From Hofstenia miamia (lineage: Eukaryota > Xenacoelomorpha > Acoela), in contig SCFE01000005.1 in the NCBI GenBank assembly GCA_004352715.1, positions 2,978,096-3,042,095 on the forward strand: a stretch of 64,000 nucleotides of DNA. Direction: 5' to 3'. The translations under genes and the position numbers were made by a program. Positions 35,016 to 45,123 of the stretch are shown here, one piece after another. Under the pieces are notes generated by a model. The model made no database searches. It had not been told where the DNA came from and saw only the letters and a list, made by a program, of their open reading frames with translations. The stretch's first letter is position 1; every line of letters begins with the position of its first letter.

Positions 35016-36343
35016 ATTTAGGACTAGACTGACATTCTTTATATTTATGCTTGTTATTTGTTTAAATACGCTGACATTTCTTCATATAAATTTACTCTAT
35101 TGTATAATTAATTGAAGTAAAGTTAGTACTGGTGTAGTTTTATATACGTTTAATTGTAGATTGCTTTTCTACATATTGCTTTAACAATACCATTTCTGCA
35201 TAAATTATGACCAATATTAGCTTCTTTTCTACAATAATGATTTTTCTTGGCCTAAATTTAAAAAATGAACGTTTACTAATTTAGTTTGTATTCACATTTT
35301 TAACATGTTCATTGTAACTTTGGGAACCCTTATGTATTTGCACGAAGTTATTCTATAGTTTTAATTCTGTAATAACGAGAAATTTATTATTATTTTTAAG
35401 ATGTACTATATTATCTTCCTCTAATAGGTCACAATTATTTAGCACTAGTTGTTTGTGAGTTGTGTATTATTAATTGATGAAAAAATAATGATTCCTCTTA
35501 TTAATTTTCGAATGTGTGCTATTTTAAAATGTGTGTTTCAAATGGCAATATCTATATTTTTTCATACTTTAGTTTTTGTGTAATGTAATGTTATATTCTA
35601 TTAATTTTATTACGACTTAGGAAACACTTATACCAATGTATTGCATTACTGTTAAATTAATATCCTCGACAAATTTAATTAAATTCATATTGTCTGCATT
35701 TCATGTTGAAATTTTTTGTTGAATTAGTTAATTATAATTTGTTAATTAGATGTCCATTGCTAAAAATGATTACTGTTTTAAGATTTCGAATGGGTCTTAT
35801 TGGTATAAAATGCAGTGTTTCCATTACCAGTTATCGATTTGAAAGTAAATTCTGCTTTTTATAAAGCAAGCATATCAGCGTGTAAGATGAGCTCATTGTC
35901 GGAAACTATTAGTTGTAGTACATGGGGCATTCTTGTATTCACATTGGCGTCGTTTTATGTGATTACGATTTAATAAAAAGCTTTTTGCGAATCCTGTTTT
36001 ATTTTGGTAAAGTTGGAAATTTGAATAAAAGAATTTTTCAAAAAAGTACATAGGGAAACCCACAAGTGCATCCAAACCAAACACTATTCTAAAGTTACAA
36101 ATTTCATTTGTAACGGGTAAATATAAAACTATATATGACCAATTGTAAATATTTTCGCGCATTTAAGGTAAATAGTTTTGTGTTTACACAAGTTGAACAG
36201 ATAACTATGAGAAAGAAATCGCTGTTAACTATTAATCATGGACTAATATCAAAACTTTTGGTTGTTTAAAAATAGTTCTTTCTATTTTTTTAAAAAATCT
36301 TATAGCAAAATTTGACAACATTTTTTATTGATCTCAAATTGAA
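35016..36343. other. 3' flank of the RBM45-like gene; no further gene seen
   Basis: It contains the 3' untranslated region, whose end I cannot fix. AATAAA overlaps the stop codon near 35011, and no other canonical signal is obvious nearby. The minus frame 36162-35893 has no recognisable domain and I do not call it. Confidence 0.45.
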
Positions 36344-36464
36344 ATGAATGCATTATTGCAACCTCTATTGGCTACTGACTGTACATTGGCTTACGTCGCC
36401 GAACGATGCTCTCAGACAAGACCTTGTGTAGACGATCATGCTCGCTGTACTGTACTTATCTTTG
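36344..36464 (+). CDS. Possible first exon of an unrecognised Cys-containing protein
   Basis: ATG at 36344 opens 40 codons containing four Cys (TDCTLAYVAERCSQTRPC ... ARC), followed by a plausible donor TTTG/GTATGA at 36465. Base composition (more CpG, mixed codons) stands out from the AT-rich surroundings. It would end in phase 1 and join in frame to the short block at 36681-36735, or alternatively to 41944-42049. I do not recognise the protein. Confidence 0.35.
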
Positions 36465-36680
36465 GTATGATGTTTTATTTAATTATCGTTAAATTACATA
36501 TTTCAATTAATCCAAGTTTTGTTAATTATAATACAAAATTGACCCTTTGCTTTAGACATTTAATTTTATTTCTGAATATTAGGCCCATCATTTTTTTCTG
36601 ATTTTAATCACATTTTAAGGAATATAATTGCCTTTGAATGACTAATATAAATGCAGATTTCTGAATATATATGATTTTAG

Positions 36681-36735
36681 ATGTTATTCTTCAACAGCTT
36701 ACAAAAAATAGTCATGCAGCATCAAACGTTAAAAG
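36681..36735 (+). CDS. Possible short internal exon
   Basis: TATGATTTTAG precedes it and AAAAG/GTAAAG follows, a good acceptor-donor pair around 55 bases. Joined to the exon ending at 36464 it reads DVILQQLTKNSHAASNVK without a stop. It leaves phase 2, which does not match the next candidate at 41944, so the model is incomplete. Low confidence. Confidence 0.35.
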
Positions 36736-37383
36736 GTAAAGTACTTTTATTGTTTCCTTTGAACTATTATAGCAAATTATATTTTTTTAGTTCATTTCAG
36801 CCAATTTTGAATATAAAATCCTGTTTTGTGTGTTTCTAAATACATTTTTTAAACCTTTTTAGAAATTTTGTAATCTTGTTATTGAAATGTTAACGTATTT
36901 ATTGTGGTGTGTTTCAACCTAATTTTAAGCATTTGTACTTGTTATAATTCAAAGTCTTAACTACGGTTATTTTTGATAAATTACAATTTTATAAAATGCA
37001 TTCAAATTATCCTCATCACTAAGTTTCTAGGCAGTCTAGAGCCCTTGGGAGAAATGATGAACTATTTTGCTTTTTTGTAGACTCATTAAATGTCACTAGC
37101 CCTGTTAAAGTAGAGTATTGGAGCTCCTTTCACCTTGGATTATAATTTTAAAACGAAAATTTGCATAAACATTCCTAAGAATTTTGATAGTGACGTGGTT
37201 TTGATGAAGACATCAGCGGTCAAAAATGAGAATTTGGTTTTAGCGGTTGGAAGTGTTGAAATTCGAAAGTAGTCATTCCTATGCTTACATTATGCAAAAA
37301 GATTTGCAAAAACGGGAAAACTATATCCTTATTTGAAAAAACAATATCATACATAGAATATGATTTCAAATAAGAGTCAATCA
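36736..37383. other. No gene seen
   Basis: AT-rich, with no coding block. It ends where the 3' end of a minus-strand non-LTR element begins. Confidence 0.5.
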
Positions 37384-38205
37384 AATTTATTGCTTAAATG
37401 TATATAAAAACTATAAACTAACACATGACAAAAATATTTACAAAACTAATTAAATATGCAATATTAATTAAAGGGCAGTTTTAAAAGTAATTTGACCATG
37501 CGTTGAGTTTATTATCTATGCCCAATAATGTTTGCCTACTTAATAGAACTTGTTTTATTTTTTTCTTGAAGTGTTTATAGTTTTTCTCACATTTTATATC
37601 AATACTTAAATCATTCAAAGAGATTGAACATTTAAAAGAAAATGAATCTTGACGATTATTGATGCTAAAAAGTGTTTTATTTCTTTTATTGATTTTGATG
37701 TAATTATTAAGAAAACTTAATGAACTTAATTCATGAATAAATTTGTGAATCATACATAAAGATTGATACTGAATAAAGTAATTCGGGGCCAAAATGTTAT
37801 ATGATGATCTTAATTGCGTTATGGATTCATGTTTTTCAATATAATTAAGTGTTCTAAATGCCCAGTTAAACATTTTTGCTAATGATGAACGTTTTTGCGA
37901 TGTGAGATTTTGAAAAAGAAATGCACAGTAATTAAATTGACTTAAGACAAATGAATGAATTAGTTCTACATGCGATGATTTTCCTACATGGCGCAAATGG
38001 TACAAATATTTTATTCCACATGCCATCTTTTTTAATTTGTGGGAGAAGAAATTATCGAAATTTAAGTCATTGTCTAATAATACACCTAGATAGTTTACAC
38101 ATTTACTTTGACTAATTTCGTTATCACAAACATTAATTTTAAAATTTTTAGTAAGCTTTTGTTGTTGTTTAGATGAAAAGATGATAAATTGAGTTTTGTC
38201 AGAAT
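37384..38205 (-). pseudogene. 3' end of a non-LTR retrotransposon: RT C-terminus and 3' UTR
   Basis: On the minus strand the frame from the gap to 37481 is open for about 240 codons. It begins with SDKTQFIIFSS, the block that follows the catalytic YxDD in LINE reverse transcriptases, then CVNYLGVLLDNDLNF, YLYHLRHVG, and the Lys-rich C-terminal domain (LSSLSFLNNYIKINKRNKTLF). This looks like a CR1/Jockey-type thumb and tail. A poly(A) signal AATAAA lies on the minus strand at 37391-37386. The catalytic half is hidden by the gap. The visible frame is intact, suggesting a fairly recent copy. Confidence 0.85.
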
Positions 38206-39159
38206 NNNNNNNNNNNNNNNNNNNNNNNNNNNNNNNNNNNNNNNNNNNNNNNNNNNNNNNNNNNNNNNNNNNNNNNNNNNNNNNNNNNNNNNNNNNNNNN
38301 NNNNNNNNNNNNNNNNNNNNNNNNNNNNNNNNNNNNNNNNNNNNNNNNNNNNNNNNNNNNNNNNNNNNNNNNNNNNNNNNNNNNNNNNNNNNNNNNNNNN
38401 NNNNNNNNNNNNNNNNNNNNNNNNNNNNNNNNNNNNNNNNNNNNNNNNNNNNNNNNNNNNNNNNNNNNNNNNNNNNNNNNNNNNNNNNNNNNNNNNNNNN
38501 NNNNNNNNNNNNNNNNNNNNNNNNNNNNNNNNNNNNNNNNNNNNNNNNNNNNNNNNNNNNNNNNNNNNNNNNNNNNNNNNNNNNNNNNNNNNNNNNNNNN
38601 NNNNNNNNNNNNNNNNNNNNNNNNNNNNNNNNNNNNNNNNNNNNNNNNNNNNNNNNNNNNNNNNNNNNNNNNNNNNNNNNNNNNNNNNNNNNNNNNNNNN
38701 NNNNNNNNNNNNNNNNNNNNNNNNNNNNNNNNNNNNNNNNNNNNNNNNNNNNNNNNNNNNNNNNNNNNNNNNNNNNNNNNNNNNNNNNNNNNNNNNNNNN
38801 NNNNNNNNNNNNNNNNNNNNNNNNNNNNNNNNNNNNNNNNNNNNNNNNNNNNNNNNNNNNNNNNNNNNNNNNNNNNNNNNNNNNNNNNNNNNNNNNNNNN
38901 NNNNNNNNNNNNNNNNNNNNNNNNNNNNNNNNNNNNNNNNNNNNNNNNNNNNNNNNNNNNNNNNNNNNNNNNNNNNNNNNNNNNNNNNNNNNNNNNNNNN
39001 NNNNNNNNNNNNNNNNNNNNNNNNNNNNNNNNNNNNNNNNNNNNNNNNNNNNNNNNNNNNNNNNNNNNNNNNNNNNNNNNNNNNNNNNNNNNNNNNNNNN
39101 NNNNNNNNNNNNNNNNNNNNNNNNNNNNNNNNNNNNNNNNNNNNNNNNNNNNNNNNNNN
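38206..39159. other. Assembly gap of 954 N
   Basis: It separates a minus-strand non-LTR element on the left from a plus-strand one on the right. The content is unknown. Confidence 0.99.
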
Positions 39160-39369
39160 GCAGAGGAAATAGAAAGGCTGTGGAAGTTAAAGAAAGTTGA
39201 AGTAGTCCCAGTAGTTGTAGGAGCACTAGGAGCAGTGAGTAAGAAGCATAAGAGATACTTGGAGGAGTTGGGAGTACCAAAGTGGGGAGGAGCAGTAGCA
39301 CAGAAGGCAGCATTGGTAGGAACAGCTAGAGTCCTGAGGAAAGCTCTCAGACTCCCTGGGAACTGGTGA
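39160..39369 (+). pseudogene. C-terminal tail of a second non-LTR retrotransposon, plus strand
   Basis: The plus frame opens from the gap as EEIERLWKLKKVEVVPVVVG, continues ALGAVSKKHKRYLEELGV, then AQKAALVGTARVLRKALRLP, and stops at 39367. The pattern 'LWk.k..VvPVVvGALG......lGTarILRk.L' is the well-known C-terminal tail of a widespread invertebrate and fish non-LTR reverse transcriptase family. The element ends shortly after in an (AAT)n tail. Only the 3' end is visible. It is an open frame but partial. Confidence 0.8.
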
Positions 39370-39413
39370 GTTCCCCGAGCTGAGAGGGATACCAGCATGA
39401 AGCTGTGAGATGC

Positions 39414-39443
<30 letters not shown>
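39414..39443. repeat. (AAT)10 microsatellite where two retrotransposon 3' ends meet
   Basis: Thirty bases of AAT repeat. From the left it is the natural 3' tail of the plus-strand element. From the right, on the minus strand, it follows AATAAAGTCATTC and so is also the tail of the minus-strand element at 39444-41260. Confidence 0.9.
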
Positions 39444-39445
<2 letters not shown>

Positions 39446-41260
39446 ATGACTTTATTTACAGGAGATGGAAGAGTAGGCGAAGTTGGAGAGAAGGGCTCAG
39501 CAAACAGGAAAGACATCAAAGATTTCTTAAAGCTCGACGGCGGGGAAAAAACCAATGGATGTTGGAGGCTTGAGAGTCAAGGTGTAATTAGCAGCAGTAC
39601 AAGCACTATTGAAAAACGAGTGAAGGGTGCGATGTTTCTTGGGATGACGAATGACAACATCAGATGGGATGAGGTGACAACATCAGCAGAGCGAGTAGAG
39701 CGAGAATTAAAGAACGTAATGAAATCAAAAGGATCAAGATTCAATTTGCGAGTGAGCAAGCGATTGAACAGAAGGAGATCACAGGCATGGTAGTAGAGTG
39801 ACAGCGGGAGAGTGGAGAATTTGAGAAGAGCATCTTTGTATGGCAAAGGAGAGATCCATTTGAAGGCACGCTTGTGGAAACGTTCCATAGAGTGGAACAA
39901 GGAACGAGAAGGCCACCAATAGGGAGAAGCATAGAGAAGAATGGCGCGAGGAATTGACTTGAACAAAGAGAGTTTCACAGTAGCCATGGAATTAAAGGGA
40001 ACATTGCGGAATAGGGCAAAGAGTAATGTATTCGCTTCTGCGTAGGCGAAGGGACACATGACCAGACCAATTCATGTTAGCAACAAGTTGAACTCCAAGA
40101 TGATGAGGAGAGAAGTTCACAGAAAGAGGAAGATCAGAAGGGGGCGATACAGAAAAGGAAATACCAAATGTCATGGTTGGACTAAAATCAAGATTATTAA
40201 CGGAAAACCAAAGTTCAAGATCAGAGGTAATATTGGAGGCAAAAGAACTACCAAAGTTGAAAATCGCAGTGTCATCAAGGTACAGTAGACAGGATGAGTT
40301 GAGGACAGATTGAGGGAGGTCGTTGATAGCAATGAGGAAGAAAAGAACAGCAAACACAGAACCTTGAGGAGCACCACTAGCCACAAGAGCAGGAGAGGAA
40401 ATAGACGAGTTGATTTTAACACACTGATGACGATTGGAGAGGTAAGACTGGAAGAGTTCGATAAAATCAGCATCATATCCAAATAAACGTAGTTTGTCAA
40501 GAAGAATAGATCAAAAGCTTTAGAAATGTCAAGAAAGATAATGCAACCAGGATCATTACGATCAGAGTGGAAATAGCAGTTTTCAATCAAATTGAGCAAG
40601 TTAGTGAGGGTAGAACGACCTGGAAGGTTACCATGCTGAGAAGAGGAGATGATGTGACGTACTTTAGGGAAACATAACGAAAGACAAGGCGCTCAAAGAT
40701 GATTGACAGCCGAGAAAGAATAGCTATAGGACGATAAGAAGTGACTTGAGAGGAGGGAAGCTGATTGGATTTTTGGCAGTGGAGAGATCAAGATGTTTTC
40801 CAGCAAGGCGGAAAACGCTTAGAGGAGCAAATATACGAGAATAGATGCTTTAAATGGATAGAAAGAGTTGAGGAAGTTTCGTGAATGACGAAGGATGGGA
40901 CGCCGTCAGGATAACAGGGACCAGATAACTTGCAGGACTTAAGCATGAGGTAAATATCATGGGAGTTGAAGACGATGTCACATAGGCGAATCAGTGGGGA
41001 GGTGGCAGGAGGGCCTGGACAGAAAGAGACAGGATCCGAGAAATTCGAGGCGAAATAAGCATTGAAAAGATCAGCCTTCTCCAGATCCGAGTGTGCAGGA
41101 AGATGGTTCCAATTCAAGCTGGGGAAATCAGGTTGGGAATGCAAGGAACGCAAAAAAAGATTAAGAGTCTTGAAGAGATCCAGATGAGAAGCTGGACAGC
41201 AGAGAGAATACGGGAATGAGGTCTTGTGAATGACTAATAATTAGGTTCGAAAGTTTTTTC
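39444..41260 (-). pseudogene. Non-LTR retrotransposon reverse transcriptase, minus strand, frameshifted
   Basis: Reading on the minus strand from about 41153: the EN-RT spacer (EKADLFNAYFASNFSDPV), a block ending PPCWKTS, then after a frame change TSYRPIAILSRLSIIFERLV and DPGCIIFLDISKAFD. After another change come ASGAPQGSVFAVLFFLIAIND and the catalytic box LLYLDDTAIF (YLDD in place of the usual YADD). The C-terminal domain lies in 40059-39577. The 3' end has AATAAA then an (ATT)n tail, as in CR1/I-like elements. At least three frame changes make it inactive. The endonuclease domain, expected near 41260-42800, is not visible, so the copy is 5'-truncated. Confidence 0.85.
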
Positions 41261-41943
41261 TTTCCTTTGCATATCTATAGAAAATCAAATTACAAAACGT
41301 AAGTATATTTATTTGCAAATATCCAGTGTATCTATAAAAATTGAATCTCTTTATGTGTTTATATATATATTTTTTTGTATTTATATTATTATTTATGTGG
41401 ACGCTAAGTACTATGGGTTTTATACTGAGCGCCCTTCTTCCTTATTCTCAGCACCCTGTGGATTCTCCAGCTCGTTCCAGGGATATAGACATAAAATCCT
41501 TTAGAATGTAAGCCTTTGGGCTCATTTGATTCCCCTTAACAAAATTTTTATTCAATTAAAACATTTCTAAAAATATATATATAAAAATTAATAAAAATAA
41601 TGAATTTTTTTTTTAGTTTACTGGCCATATTTTCAAATCTAGATGCTTTTTTCAGCAGATTTTTCTATTTTCTAAAAATTTGTGCGTTTTCCATTGTATG
41701 CTATAATTAAGTCCCCTAAAATAACATTTATTGGACAAAAAATCTGAAATAAATATAATTATAATTTACTTTTACTGTTGAGTAGGAGTAATTACAGATA
41801 GGTTTATGTGATTAGTGATAAATAGGTTGTTAATCATCAATAATCACCATAAGTATATGAGATTCTTTTTTACACAATTGCAATTTTTTTTCATGCTTTT
41901 GGACTTATTTGTTGTTTAATACCCTCCCTCTGCTTTGTGTCAG
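41261..41943. other. No gene seen
   Basis: AT-rich spacer. It ends in a pyrimidine-rich run and CAG that could be the acceptor for the candidate exon at 41944. Confidence 0.45.
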
Positions 41944-42049
41944 TGCTAAATTACGTAGATATTGAAGAGAATTTCCTGAACTGCAAATTTGAAACAGCAC
42001 CTCAACCTGTACTTCATTCATTGAAAATGTATATTAATCGTGAAGACAT
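41944..42049 (+). CDS. Possible internal exon of the unrecognised gene
   Basis: CCTCTGCTTTGTGTCAG precedes it (strong acceptor) and GACAT/GTAAAAC follows (acceptable donor). Only one frame is open: LNYVDIEENFLNCKFETAPQ, then PVLHSLKMYINRED. The required upstream phase (1) matches the end of the candidate exon at 36464. An alternative donor at CCT/GTACTT (near 42009) would end in phase 0. The product is not recognised. It may belong with the Cys-containing exon at 36344. Confidence 0.35.
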
Positions 42050-42807
42050 GTAAAACAACATTGCAACTCAAAGGGTATTATAAAAAAACTAAAGGCATTG
42101 TCAGCATCTTTAACCTTAAAGAAATAGCATCGTGTCCATTTTAATGAGCAAACCATTTGGAAATTTAAAATTGTGAAACATTGACTCTTCTATTGATCAA
42201 TGTGTTTGATTCTAATGTTGAAAATTTGTACTAAAGTGTATTGCTGTGCTTAAAATATTTTCATTGAAAATTGTGATTTTTTAAAAAATATTTTAGTACT
42301 TGAAGCCAATTCGTTTTTAACTTGAATTTTTCTTTTAGATATCTTCATTAATTTTTGAATTATAAGCTTTTAAAAGTATACCCCTTGAAAAATAAAATTT
42401 TTTAAAGAAAATTTCTTTTTTATCTTAAAATTGTCTTTTTGTGATATTAGTCCATTCCAATATTAAGATTTTTAATAATCTTACTAAATTATTAGAAATT
42501 AAATGCTACAAATTATCTTGTTTTCTTCATCTCAAAGTTCATTATATTTGAATTTTGATATGACTCAAGATTCCTAACTCCGATTTCAAAAAGTTCTGTG
42601 CTCCCTTCTTGATTTAGACTGTCAAAAATCCTAAAGTCATTTAATTTGCTAAGCTTTATTTTCATTGGCCCAAGAGCAAGGAACTCTTCCATATTTGTCA
42701 AATTCAACAATCAGCGTTCAATGTTGAAATCTGTTTAGTTGAATTTAAAACTTATGTATTGATATTATTTGGACATATTTACGCTGATTTTCTCCTGTTC
42801 ATAATAG
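42050..42807. other. No gene seen
   Basis: AT-rich spacer. The minus frame 42710-42513 looks like chance. Confidence 0.45.
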
Positions 42808-42900
42808 ATTCTAAAAATATCAATGGACGACTCAAGCAATGAAATGATTCCTCCAAAACTACTAAGTCGAAGAAATCAAAACCAACATTTAGAAAAGCAT
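42808..42900 (+). CDS. Weak candidate exon running into a transposon terminus
   Basis: After CATAATAG the phase-0 frame reads ILKISMDDSSNEMIPPKLLS and continues for another 20 or so codons into the left inverted repeat of the element starting at 42885, with no good donor. A GAC/TCA-rich polar segment, not recognised. It could equally be chance. Confidence 0.2.
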
Positions 42901-43025
42901 AGTTTACATTCAGAAATGAAATACGACATTTAGAATTCGCCAATACATTCAGAAAGCGTCAAGTTACATTCAGAAATGAAAAACGACACTCAGAATTCGT
43001 CAATTAACATTCAGACATCATTAAA
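42885..43025 (+). repeat. Left terminal inverted repeat with decamer motifs
   Basis: It contains repeated ACATTTAGAA / ACATTCAGAA motifs at irregular 15-25 base spacing, most in the same direction. The inverted counterpart is at 44990-45123. Such subterminal direct repeats are typical transposase-binding sites, but that role is inferred. Confidence 0.75.
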
Positions 43026-43446
43026 AATTAAGAATCCTTAATTATTATAGATATATTCCATATTCACTTGTTGTTTTTCTCGTTATCAAGATTCAATATT
43101 TCTAAAAAGATACAATGTTTGGAAATAATACAGTAAGTTGTAAAATACAGTTTTAACAACTCGAGTATAATAAGAATTGCGATGCATCTTTTCAAAAATA
43201 GCAACTAATTTACAATAGCCAGGCCAATTTTTTAGTTGTTTTGCCAACTTCAAGCATCTTAACATTTCTTTATTAATTATATTATTACTTTATGAAACTT
43301 CTAATAACACCATACTCTTAATGTAATCTAAAGTAATATACTATTTACACTAAAGTTTCAATTTAAAAAGAAATGTTTAAATAACAAACCTATAGTTTAG
43401 TTACATATAAACTGTTTTAGCAATGTGTATATATCACAATTTTTAG

Positions 43447-43614
43447 GTGAGCTTCATTCATGATTGCGCAATTTGCAGAAAAAATTTGCAAAGGAACGTT
43501 GTGTATGAGGTTAATCCATGCACACATATTTTGCACGAAAATTGCTTGAGTAAATGGCTAGAAAATAACAACAGTTGTCAAATATGTCGAAAGTCCAAAT
43601 ATCCAGAAGAGTGA
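43447..43614 (+). CDS. RING-H2 zinc-finger reading frame inside the transposon
   Basis: After a good acceptor-like ATCACAATTTTTAG, an open frame of 55 codons reads VSFIHDCAICRKNLQRN ... ending CQICRKSKYPEE and a TGA. All eight zinc ligands are present with RING-H2 order and legal spacing: C-X2-C-X14-C-X1-H-X2-H-X2-C-X10-C-X2-C. The conserved Trp after the sixth ligand (LSKWLE) is also there. Family knowledge: RING-H2 fingers usually recruit E2 enzymes for ubiquitin transfer. An in-frame stop precedes the first codon, so an upstream exon or another frame must supply the start. The stop is three bases before the transposase helix-turn-helix coding begins, in a different frame. It could be the last exon of a host E3-like gene or an N-terminal domain of the transposase. 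Unlike the transposase, it is undamaged. Confidence 0.7.
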   Translation: MSFIHDCAICRKNLQRNVVYEVNPCTHILHENCLSKWLENNNSCQICRKSKYPEE

Positions 43615-43616
43615 AT

Positions 43617-44850
43617 AAGAAGTTGCAGCGTATTGTTTAAATAGCAAATAAAGGAGGGGACTGGATAAACTTAGCAAAAACGCTGGCAATTAAATACAAA
43701 ACAGCATATTACTGGATAAGGAGTGGGGAAATGGATTTTAAGAAGCATGATTCAAAGAAACCAAATATTATGAGTGACCAAGAAACTGATAAGCTAGTAG
43801 AATGGATAGACGAAAATCCAACAGTGTCACTACAACATCTAAAGAATAGAGTGTGTGTAGAAATTGGAAAGAATTTTAGTATATCAACAATGGGAAATTA
43901 CTTGCAGAATAAATTGTATACAATCAAGAGGCTACATTATGAACCAGTTGGTATGAATGCTCTTCCAAATAAAGTATAGCGCAGGAAATATGTGCTTAAG
44001 TTGAATAAATTATTCAGGCCGGAAATGAAATCATCCACTTGGATTAAACAAATTTTCATTTATTTTGCCGAAAGGGATTTAGACGAAGCAGAAAAGGTTG
44101 TAGGGCAACAATAACTCTTCCTCCTTCTAGAGGACTATTACATATCGCTATTAAGTTAATATAAATTACTCAGAAACAATAAATTAATTTATTTTACATG
44201 GTGTCAACATTAAAAAGCCAAAATTCAACGCACAGTTATTCAATTCAGTTCACTGCGCACGTGCATTATTATCCAAAAAATATTCATAACTTCGATGTAT
44301 AGATCAGAAGCATCACAGGTCATTCTGGTTACACGTTTCAAATTCAAACTCTTTTAATGATATTTGTAAAACTATTTTAGGAGCAATTTCCACATTTGGC
44401 ATTCTTAAGATGAATACTCAAAGAGGTTAATTCACATCGATTTTTGCAAATTAATTTGTTGAGGAGCTCAATACTCATCTTGAGGAGAGTGAGCAACAAA
44501 ATGCTGGCAAACTGGTCGTCATTTGTGATAATGCAGTCTGTCATTGTCGCTTAGAGGAAGCAGTTGCTGGAAAACAATCTTCAACTTTGAGATTGGCGCC
44601 TTATAGTCCAATGTTAAACCCAATTGAAGGTGTCTGAAATAAATTAAAATCGCTGGTAAAAAATGAAATTACCTTGCCTCCCATTATTGGAACTGGTGTA
44701 ATTGACCCAATATCTTCAAAATTTAGTCGATAGGAATATAGCAAATCTCCCAAGGGATCATTCAACATAGCACGTCTTTTCATCCAGCTGCCCTTCATTT
44801 GGAAGACATGTATGTTGGTAATTAAAACTCTTTTAAAATTGTAATGTTTT
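43617..44850 (+). pseudogene. DDE transposase, Tc1/mariner superfamily, frameshifted
   Basis: An N-terminal helix-turn-helix reads across one stop: KKLQRIV(stop)IANKGGDW, then INLAKTLAIKYKTAYYWIRS. The frame 43731-43979 adds QETDKLVEWIDENPTVSLQH, then STMGNYLQNKLYTIKR. Near 44040 the frame changes into TNFHLFCRKGFRRSRKG. The Asp normally just before the TN is missing where about four bases appear deleted. Later, VVICDNAVCHCRLEE (44500 region) supplies the second Asp, and LAPYSPMLNPIE (44595-44635) the Glu, 32 residues apart. It resembles a DDE_3-type family widespread in invertebrates. Loss of the first catalytic Asp, stops and frame changes make it dead. Confidence 0.85.
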
Positions 44851-44989
44851 ATGTTTTTTATTTAACTATTTTATCAGTTGATGCTTCTCTCCATGTAATT
44901 ATATTATCATTGTATTGTGTTATTCTTAACCCGTAATCCATCATATATAATATATGGTATTCTGTCAATGAAATAAATAAATTCACTTC

Positions 44990-45123
44990 GGAGACATTTT
45001 AATTGATACCTTCTGAATGTTAATTAATGATTTCTGAATGTTAATTGACGAATTCTAAATGTAATTTTTCATTTCTAAATGTAAATTGACCATTTCAAAT
45101 TGTGGTTGATGATTTCTAAATGT
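44990..45123 (-). repeat. Right terminal inverted repeat with decamer motifs
   Basis: It carries TTCTGAATGT / TTCTAAATGT, the reverse complements of the left-terminus motifs, about six copies. It ends GATTTCTAAATGT at 45123. Confidence 0.75.

Larger units (their letters stand above)
42885..45123 (+). mobile_element. Tc1/mariner-superfamily DNA transposon with repeat-rich inverted termini
   Basis: A left terminus (42885-43025) and a right terminus (about 44990-45123) are inverted copies of one another. The inner 60 bases align at roughly 80 percent or better by eye, sharing AATTCGTCAATTAACATTCA. Each terminus is built from several copies of ACATTYAGAA (about seven left, six right). Between them lie a RING-H2 reading frame (43447-43614) and a frameshifted DDE transposase (43617-44850) on the same strand. 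The element is inactive, because the transposase is broken. I cannot fix the exact outer ends or the target duplication. Confidence 0.75.
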
